Shown piece by piece: positions 6,942-12,241 of a stretch of DNA of 12,241 nt. This DNA comes from MADRE2 sp964397015 (GTDB lineage: Bacteria; Desulfobacterota; Desulfobacteria; Desulfobacterales; Desulfobacteraceae). Numbering within the stretch: the first letter of the stretch is position 1; each line of letters starts with the position of its first letter. Where the stretch lies: the NCBI GenBank assembly GCA_964397015.1, contig CAYNHL010000111.1, forward strand, positions 1 to 12,241. The letters are read 5' to 3'. The notes beneath the pieces are model-generated. The model ran no database searches and was not told the DNA's origin. It saw only the letters and a program-made list of their open reading frames with translations. The position numbers and the translations under genes were made by a program.

Positions 6942-8078
6942 ATGAAAAAACGCGTTTTATCAATTTTAGTCATGGGACTGATCATGGTTCCGTTTTTAAT
7001 GGGCGCAGTTTCGGCCAAAACCCTGAAAATAGGCTCCATGAGTCCCTTGACAGGCCCGTATGCATCAGATGGCACAGATATTAAAAACGGTGTGCTCACC
7101 GCGATTGCAGAATTTGAAGAAATGGGGGGTGTCCCGGGATACGACAAAATCGAGCTTTTCGCCCAGGATACGGCCTGTGATCCCAGGCAGGCGGTTGCAT
7201 CAGCCAACAAGCTCATCAACATGGAAGTGGCCGGCGTAATCGGAGCCTATTGTTCTTCAGCCACCATCCCGTCCTCGGAAGTACTTGCCGAAGAGGACAT
7301 TATCATGATTACCCCTGCCTCCACCCACCAGGATGTAACAGACCGCGGTCTGCCCTACATGTTCAGGATGTGCGGAAGGGATGATGACCAGGCACCTGCT
7401 GCCGCAAAGTTTATCAAGGAAGCGCTTGGAGCCAAGACACTTTTTATCGTGGATGACAAGACCACATATTCCCAGGGTCTTGCAGACGGTGTTGCCAAGG
7501 CAGCCAAGGAACTTGGAATGGAAGTTCTGGCACATGAGCATGTCAACCAGGGAGACAAGGATTTTTCCGGTGTCCTGACACTGGCAAAAAAGAAAAACGC
7601 CGATGTATTCTACATGTCGCTCCAGGGATATTCCCCTGCAGCCATGATGGTCCTCCAGGCCAGCCGTCTCGGGATGGATTCCCAGATTGTTACCCAGGAT
7701 GCCGTTTTTCAGCCAAAATTGATGGAAGTTGCCAAGGAAGCTGCTGAAGGCGTCTGCCTGACCTATGGATACACCGATCCCACCACACCTGAATACAAAG
7801 CGTTTGAAAAACGCTATGTGCCCAAGTATGGAAAGATTGCAGCCTATGCAACCTATGCATATGATTCGGCTACAGCATTGCTGAAAGCCATCAAGGCTGC
7901 CGGTTCCACTGATTCGGCCAAAGTCAAGGCCGAACTGATGAAACTGGATTACCAGGGCGTTGCCAAACAGGTAAAATTCATGGAGAATGGCGATTCAGGT
8001 TCTTCTTACATTGCATTTAAAGTCGAAGACGGAGAATTTATTCCCTATTGGGATCCGGAAAAAGGCTTTCTTAAGTAG
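6942..8078 (+). CDS. livJ: Branched-chain amino acid periplasmic binding protein LivJ/LivK type
   Basis: The periplasmic receptor of the Liv transporter (378 residues, type I periplasmic-binding fold). A signal peptide is clear: MKKR, a hydrophobic core (about 5-22), and a cleavage site after GAVSA (25/26). The mature protein begins KTLKIGSMSPLTGPYASDG. C79 (DTACDP) and C104 (GAYCSSATIP) are 25 residues apart, matching the disulfide pair of E. coli LivJ/LivK. The motifs MITPASTH and YMFRMCGRDDDQ are also typical. A leucine/isoleucine/valine ligand is probable from these features, but related receptors bind amides or aromatic compounds, so specificity is not certain. The start at 6942 is preferred on ribosome-binding-site spacing; 6939 would add one Met. 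It lies between livG and the permease genes and is followed by a terminator-like hairpin, so it is probably made in excess over the membrane parts. Confidence 0.92.
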   Translation: MKKRVLSILVMGLIMVPFLMGAVSAKTLKIGSMSPLTGPYASDGTDIKNGVLTAIAEFEEMGGVPGYDKIELFAQDTACDPRQAVASANKLINMEVAGVIGAYCSSATIPSSEVLAEEDIIMITPASTHQDVTDRGLPYMFRMCGRDDDQAPAAAKFIKEALGAKTLFIVDDKTTYSQGLADGVAKAAKELGMEVLAHEHVNQGDKDFSGVLTLAKKKNADVFYMSLQGYSPAAMMVLQASRLGMDSQIVTQDAVFQPKLMEVAKEAAEGVCLTYGYTDPTTPEYKAFEKRYVPKYGKIAAYATYAYDSATALLKAIKAAGSTDSAKVKAELMKLDYQGVAKQVKFMENGDSGSSYIAFKVEDGEFIPYWDPEKGFLK

Positions 8079-8096
8079 CAAGTTGGTTTGACTTGG

Positions 8097-8136
8097 GATG
8101 CGGCCGGGGCCGACAGCTACGGCCGCATCGATTTTT
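8097..8136 (+). terminator. Intrinsic terminator or attenuator between livJ and livH
   Basis: A perfect 9-bp stem, GATGCGGCC (8097-8105) with GGCCGCATC (8121-8129), encloses a 15-base loop. Two bases then precede a run of five T (8132-8136). It lies 18 bp after the livJ stop and 26 bp before livH. Since livH, livM and livF follow with no evident promoter of their own, partial read-through is likely. The hairpin may also protect the 3' end of the livJ message. Confidence 0.75.
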
Positions 8137-8162
8137 ACCCGTGAATTGGATTTAGGGAACGC

Positions 8163-9077
8163 ATGGAATATTTTATTCAGCAATTGATTAACGGAATCAC
8201 CCTCGGGGGCATGTATGCCTTGATCGCGCTGGGATATACCATGGTATACGGTGTTATCCAGCTTATCAACTTTGCCCATGGAGAATTTTTCGCGGCTGGC
8301 GGCTATGTGGGCGCCATTACCCTGGGGTACTTTTCCGGCCTCGGTTATATGCAGACACACCCGGTACTCTGCCTGACCGCCGCGTTTGCTTTTGCCATGG
8401 CCTATTGCGCCTACCTTGCGGTCGGCGTTGAAAAAATCGCCTATAAACCGTTGAGAAAACAGTCCAGGCTGGCTGCATTGCTGTCGGCACTGGGTATGTC
8501 CATATTTTTGTCAAACGGTATGATGCTGACCCAGGGTGTCTATGACAAAATCTATCCCAGCGAATTGTTCCAGGGAAGGTTTGATCTCGGAGGAATGGTT
8601 ACCATTTCATACCTCCAGATTACCATTGTAGGCCTGACAGCCATTCTTCTGGTAGGGCTCAATATCCTGGTGTTCAAGACCAAAATAGGCATGGCCATGC
8701 GCGCTACCGCACAGGATAAAACCATGTCGGCGCTGGTGGCCATCGGGAGCAACAAGATCATCTCCCTGACATTCGCTATCGGGGCGGGCCTGGCTGCTGC
8801 GGCGGGCATCATGTACGGGCTGTATTACGGGTCAGTGCGGTATGACATGGGGTTTGTACCTGGTATAAAAGCATTTGCCGCCGCCGTTCTGGGCGGGATC
8901 GGCAATATCACCGGAGCCATGATCGGCGGCTTTATCATCGGCATGGTGGAAGTATTCGGTGCCGGTTATATATCCGGCGAATACAAGGATGTGTTCGCGT
9001 TTATCATTTTGATCGCGGTGCTTTATTTTAAACCAACTGGAATTATGGGCGAGAATATCGATGATACAAGAGTTTAG
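8163..9077 (+). CDS. livH: Branched-chain amino acid ABC transporter permease LivH
   Basis: The first inner-membrane permease of the transporter (304 residues, BPD_transp_2 family). It is very hydrophobic, with membrane segments at roughly 10-30, 40-60, 68-88, 103-123, 147-170, 198-220, 234-262 and 275-290. Family motifs include NGITLGGMYALIALGYTMVYG (from residue 10), LINFAHGEFFAAGGYVG (34-50), the cytoplasmic ATPase-coupling loop KIGMAMRATAQDKTMSALVAIG (from 174) and GIKAFAAAVLGGIGNITGAMIGG (from 234). AGGGA (8154-8158) lies 4 bases before the ATG. It overlaps livM by 17 bp, which suggests translational coupling. Length and motif order are normal for LivH. Confidence 0.94.
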   Translation: MEYFIQQLINGITLGGMYALIALGYTMVYGVIQLINFAHGEFFAAGGYVGAITLGYFSGLGYMQTHPVLCLTAAFAFAMAYCAYLAVGVEKIAYKPLRKQSRLAALLSALGMSIFLSNGMMLTQGVYDKIYPSELFQGRFDLGGMVTISYLQITIVGLTAILLVGLNILVFKTKIGMAMRATAQDKTMSALVAIGSNKIISLTFAIGAGLAAAAGIMYGLYYGSVRYDMGFVPGIKAFAAAVLGGIGNITGAMIGGFIIGMVEVFGAGYISGEYKDVFAFIILIAVLYFKPTGIMGENIDDTRV

Positions 9078-10287
9078 AAAAGTCTGGAAATCATACGCCA
9101 TCGGAATGCTGTGGCTGCTGGGCCTCCTGTGGCCCATGACCGGCATACATTCCGACGGAACCCTGACCTTTGCCAATACTGTAACCATCTGGAGCTATAT
9201 ACTTGCAGGATCTTTTGTCTGCCTTTTTATCTACGTGTTGAACAAAGGCGGCTCACTGAGTTTTGTGACAGATCCCCTGTCCAATGCTACCGGCCTGATT
9301 AAAACCCGTGCGACAACAGTTCCCACATGGTTCTGGATTTGCATCTTCCTTGCCGCGGCCTTTTTGTTTCCGCAGTTTGCCAACCGGTACGGTACGGATG
9401 TGGCCATCAACGTATTGATCTATATTAGCCTGGGACTTGGACTCAACGTGATGGTAGGTCTGTGCGGGCTTTTAGACCTGGGATATATCGCTTTTTACGG
9501 AGTGGGCGCCTATACCTATGCCCTTTTCAATACCATATACGGATTCGGTTTCTGGGTCTGTCTCCCGCTTTCCGCTTTCTTTGCCTGTGTTGCCGGTATG
9601 ATTGTAGGTTACCCTACATTGAGAATGAGGGGCGACTACCTTGCCATCGTGACCCTGGGATTCGGCGAAATCATCCGGCTTATCCTCAACAACTGGATGA
9701 CGTTGACAAACGGGCCTAACGGTATCCTCGGGATCGAACCCATCGGTATTCTCATCCCGGTATTTGAAAACGGACTGACCTTTGAAATTTTCTGGATGAG
9801 AAAGCTTATGTTCATCTACTATCTTACACTGGGGCTGGCCATTTTTACCGCCATAGGGATTTATCACCTGAATATATCCCGTGTCGGCAGGGCCTGGGAA
9901 TCTATACGTGAAGATGAAACAGCGGCGGAATTGATGGGAGTGAACACCTTTATCTATAAGCTTTTAGCTTATATCATGGGCGCATTTTTCGCAGGCCTGG
10001 CCGGCGCTTTTTTCGCGGCCCGGATGCGGTTCGTTTCTCCTGAAAGCTTTACCTTTCTGGAATCAGCCATGGTGCTGTGCATGGTGGTACTAGGGGGGAT
10101 GGGGTCCATCCCGGGCATCATGCTGGGGGTGTTCGCACTTATAGTCCTGCCTGAAGTGCTGCGTGAAATCGAATCATTCCGAATGCTCGTGTTCGGTTCA
10201 ACCATGGTAATCATGATGCTCTTCCGGCCGGCGGGCCTGATTCCGGCCAAACGGATGGGATCAAGATCTGAAGAAAAGGAGGGCTGA
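9061..10287 (+). CDS. livM: Branched-chain amino acid ABC transporter permease LivM
   Basis: The second permease, partner of LivH (408 residues; E. coli LivM 425). An N-terminal extension with three hydrophobic segments (about 13-28, 42-60, 88-104) precedes the BPD_transp_2 core. Core motifs are INVLIYISLGLGLNVMVGLCG (from 116), LDLGYIAFYGVGAYTYAL (138-155), RMRGDYLAIVTLGFGEIIRLI (from 188), the ATPase-coupling loop GRAWESIREDETAAELMG (276-293) and VLGGMGSIPGIMLG (343-356), ending FRPAGLIP. It begins inside the livH end (17-bp overlap), and livF starts 7 bp after its stop. It looks complete, with no sign of decay. Confidence 0.94.
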   Translation: MIQEFRKVWKSYAIGMLWLLGLLWPMTGIHSDGTLTFANTVTIWSYILAGSFVCLFIYVLNKGGSLSFVTDPLSNATGLIKTRATTVPTWFWICIFLAAAFLFPQFANRYGTDVAINVLIYISLGLGLNVMVGLCGLLDLGYIAFYGVGAYTYALFNTIYGFGFWVCLPLSAFFACVAGMIVGYPTLRMRGDYLAIVTLGFGEIIRLILNNWMTLTNGPNGILGIEPIGILIPVFENGLTFEIFWMRKLMFIYYLTLGLAIFTAIGIYHLNISRVGRAWESIREDETAAELMGVNTFIYKLLAYIMGAFFAGLAGAFFAARMRFVSPESFTFLESAMVLCMVVLGGMGSIPGIMLGVFALIVLPEVLREIESFRMLVFGSTMVIMMLFRPAGLIPAKRMGSRSEEKEG

Positions 10288-10294
10288 TCATATC

Positions 10295-11017
10295 ATGAGT
10301 TCGAAACCCATTCTTGAATTGAAAGACGTTCATTCCGGTTACGGTTCCATCAAGGCTCTGAAGGGGATTTCACTGACCGTGTATCCCGGAGAAGTCGTGG
10401 CCATTATCGGGGCCAACGGCGCCGGAAAATCCACTACATTGATGACCATTTGCGGTATTGTCGAAAAGGAGCACGGAGAGGTCTGGTATGACGGCAGCTT
10501 GATCAACAAGGTGGCGCCGGAAAAACTGCCCACGCTCGGATTGTGCCAGGTTCCGGAAGGCAGGAGGATTTTCCCGAGGCTCTCGGTGGAGGAAAATCTT
10601 ATTCTCGGTGCTTTTTACCGCAAAGACAAAAATGCAGTTCAAAAGGATATCCAGGGCATGTACGATTTTTTTCCGATCCTGGGTGAGCGGGCCAACCAGG
10701 AGGGAGGTACACTTTCAGGTGGCGAACAGCAGATGCTCGCAATCGCCAGGGCCTTGATGACCAAGCCCAGGGTCCTGTTGCTGGATGAACCGTCACTGGG
10801 CCTGGCCCCTATCATTGTCCAGAAAATATTTGACATCATCGAGCAGATCAACAAAGAAGAGGGCACCACGATCCTGCTGGTTGAACAGAATGCCAACCTG
10901 GCCCTGCAGGCTGCCAGCAGGGGATATGTCATGGAAACCGGGGAAATCACTCTGGAAGACAATTCCCAGGCGCTTTTGAACAATCCAAAGATCAGGGAGG
11001 CCTATCTGGGCGAGTAG
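10295..11017 (+). CDS. livF: Branched-chain amino acid ABC transporter ATP-binding protein LivF
   Basis: The second cytoplasmic ATPase, expected to pair with LivG under LivH/LivM. In the 240-residue protein: Walker A GANGAGKST (39-47), the LivF motif QVPEGRRIFPRLSVEENL (85-102), signature LSGGEQQM (140-147), Walker B RVLLLDEPS (159-167, with D164 and E165), and NPKIREAYLGE at the C-terminus. The H-loop position reads VEQNAN (196-201), Gln instead of His; this is the normal state in LivF and not a defect. A strong ribosome-binding site, AAGGAGGG (10276-10283), overlaps the end of livM and lies 11 bases before the ATG. This is the last recognisable transporter gene. Confidence 0.94.
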   Translation: MSSKPILELKDVHSGYGSIKALKGISLTVYPGEVVAIIGANGAGKSTTLMTICGIVEKEHGEVWYDGSLINKVAPEKLPTLGLCQVPEGRRIFPRLSVEENLILGAFYRKDKNAVQKDIQGMYDFFPILGERANQEGGTLSGGEQQMLAIARALMTKPRVLLLDEPSLGLAPIIVQKIFDIIEQINKEEGTTILLVEQNANLALQAASRGYVMETGEITLEDNSQALLNNPKIREAYLGE

Positions 11018-11071
11018 AGCCGGCATTATTATCTGCTGGCCTGCGTCATGCCATATTAAGGAGATATTCTC

Positions 11072-11368
11072 ATGATTATTATTTCAAACGTGATTTATCC
11101 ACCGGAGAGCGCCAGGGAAATCACCAAGCGGTTCCTGACCGCACCGGTGCTGCCTGATTTCATAAATAAAATCGGACCCTATATTTCCACGGAAAGAAAC
11201 GACGGCGTTCATTCCATCACACTGTACGAGGTGGACAACGCCCGTCTGGCCGAAGGGCTCCAGGCCGTGGGTGAAAGTCTGGCCGTCTATATTGGTGTCC
11301 AAGGGTATACCTATGATATCAAAACTTATCTCGAGGTGGAAGAAGGCCTGAAAATACTGGGGATGTAG
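11072..11368 (+). CDS. Unknown 98-residue protein following the liv genes
   Basis: I do not recognise this family. The 98-residue protein alternates predicted strands and helices (MIIISNVIYP; ESAREITKRFLTAP; SITLYEVD; ARLAEGLQAVGESLAVYIG; YTYDIKTYLEVEEGLKIL), a beta-alpha-beta pattern that could form a small ferredoxin-like (ACT or dimeric alpha-beta-barrel) domain. It has no signal peptide, membrane segment or cysteine. A good ribosome-binding site, AAGGAG (11058-11063), lies 8 bases before the ATG, and codon use looks like that of its neighbours, so it is probably a real gene. It sits 54 bp after livF with no terminator between them and 5 bp before the peptidase gene. An ACT-like amino-acid sensor for the transporter is one possibility, offered only as inference. 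Confidence 0.75.
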   Translation: MIIISNVIYPPESAREITKRFLTAPVLPDFINKIGPYISTERNDGVHSITLYEVDNARLAEGLQAVGESLAVYIGVQGYTYDIKTYLEVEEGLKILGM

Positions 11369-11373
11369 CCCTT

Positions 11374-12241
11374 ATGGCCAGTATTTACAAAAAGGCGGTA
11401 ACAGCAGGTTTTCTGGTGCTGTTTTTTTATGCCGTTCAGGCCGCCTCTGCGCCGCTCACTGCTGATGGGACTGATTTGGAGCCCGTTTCAAGTATCCTTG
11501 ACATGCGGAGCGGCAAATCATTTTTGAACTATGATATTGCCGATGGTACGGTTCGTTCCGGCCAGACTCTCGCCGCCCTGCTGGCCCCCTACAGCATCGC
11601 AGATGAACTGGTTTACAGGGCGGTGAGCGAATCGAAGGATGTATTTGACGTTAGGCAGATAAAGGCCGGGCACACTTACAGCGTGGTGTTCGATCCTTTC
11701 ATGGGCAACCGGGCCCGGTATCTGATCTATGACCATACCCCGGAGACCTATGTTCTTTTCGATTTTTACGGCCCGGTAAAGATCCGTGCAGGCCGCAAAA
11801 ATGTAACAGTCGCACCACGGGTAATCCATGGCAATATTACAGGTTCCCTTTGGACATCCCTTGAGTCCCGGGCCCACCATGCAGAGCTGATCCGTCAGCT
11901 GGCCGATATCTTTTCCGGCACCATGGACCTTAACCGGCTGGGGAAAAATGACACGTTCAAGCTGCTGTACAATGAAAAATATGTTGACGGCCGTTCCATT
12001 GGAATCGAAAGGATACAGTCCGCCATACTGACTGTCGGCGGGACACGTTATCAGGCGTTTTATTTTGAGGCCGAAGATATCTGCGGGTTTTTTGATGAAA
12101 ACGGCAACAGCCTTGAAAAATCATTTTTAAAGACCCCGCTTGAATACACGCGTGTGACCAGCAGCTACAAGCCCCGCCGGCTTCACCCTATCACCAGAGA
12201 GTACCGGCCACATCCGGGAATTGATTATGCCGCGCCTGCCG
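11374..12241 (+). CDS. Secreted M23-family murein endopeptidase, 3' end cut by window
   Basis: The first 289 residues of a periplasmic cell-wall hydrolase. The signal peptide has KK near the start, a hydrophobic core GFLVLFFYAV and a cleavage site after ASA (26/27). A region of about 240 residues follows, resembling the regulatory domains in front of the catalytic domain of MepM/OapA-type proteins. The M23 domain then begins: SSYKPRRLHPITREYRPHPG leads into IDYAAPA, with the first two zinc ligands H280 and D284 in the Hx3D motif. The final HxH ligand would lie beyond 12241. The family cleaves peptide cross-links in peptidoglycan to let the sacculus grow. The start at 11374 is 5 bp after the stop of the 98-residue gene, with GGGGA (11359-11363) as a plausible ribosome-binding site. 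Co-transcription with that gene is likely; a link with amino-acid transport is not evident. Confidence 0.88.
   Translation, partial: MASIYKKAVTAGFLVLFFYAVQAASAPLTADGTDLEPVSSILDMRSGKSFLNYDIADGTVRSGQTLAALLAPYSIADELVYRAVSESKDVFDVRQIKAGHTYSVVFDPFMGNRARYLIYDHTPETYVLFDFYGPVKIRAGRKNVTVAPRVIHGNITGSLWTSLESRAHHAELIRQLADIFSGTMDLNRLGKNDTFKLLYNEKYVDGRSIGIERIQSAILTVGGTRYQAFYFEAEDICGFFDENGNSLEKSFLKTPLEYTRVTSSYKPRRLHPITREYRPHPGIDYAAPA

Noticed and set aside
10889..10909. Missing H-loop histidine in LivF as a broken ATPase
   Set aside because: Gln at this position (VEQNAN) is normal for LivF proteins, so it is not a defect.
11020..11041. Hairpin GCCGGC/GCTGGC after livF as a terminator
   Set aside because: Six-bp stem including a G-T pair and no T-run after it, so it does not support transcription ending between livF and the 98-residue gene.
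11518..11880. 120-residue minus-strand open frame
   Set aside because: It lies opposite the M23 peptidase gene, which has a signal peptide and conserved zinc motif; the antisense frame has no recognisable features.

Overview
The window holds two divergently oriented gene blocks from a Gram-negative bacterium. Gene content and protein style fit a sulfate-reducing desulfobacterium (Desulfobacterota, formerly Deltaproteobacteria). That taxonomic guess is inference; no marker gene is present.

Left block (224-5876, minus strand): a compact four-gene SOS mutagenesis cassette in the order lexA, DUF72 (YecE-like) gene, ImuB-like Y-family polymerase gene, dnaE2 (imuC). The first three genes overlap and the last gap is 7 bp, so it reads as one transcript headed by its own repressor. 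It resembles the lexA-imuA-imuB-dnaE2 cassettes of other bacteria, but a DUF72 TIM-barrel gene sits where imuA is expected. The ImuB-like protein has lost most Y-family catalytic and nucleotide-binding residues yet keeps a perfect clamp-binding pentapeptide, QLSLF. DnaE2 keeps all three polymerase aspartates but has a degenerate clamp motif. The likely division of labour is that the ImuB-like protein docks on the sliding clamp and DnaE2 performs lesion-tolerant synthesis. DUF72 has no assigned role in this.

Middle (5877-6157): a 281-bp AT-rich divergent control region. It has a lexA promoter with almost no leader, a dyad over the lexA -35 box, a perfect 12-bp direct repeat spaced 22 bp, and a second dyad (ATGGT-N3-ACCAT) before a possible liv promoter.

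Right block (6158-11017, plus strand): a complete high-affinity branched-chain amino-acid ABC transporter, in the order livG (ATPase), livJ (periplasmic binding protein), livH and livM (permeases), livF (ATPase). A clear intrinsic-terminator hairpin lies between livJ and livH and probably lowers permease expression relative to the binding protein. Downstream on the same strand are a 98-residue protein of unknown function (11072-11368) and, 5 bp later, a secreted M23-type cell-wall endopeptidase cut by the window edge (11374-12241).

No RNA genes, CRISPR arrays, insertion sequences or integrase genes were seen. By eye the SOS cassette is clearly richer in G+C than the liv block.
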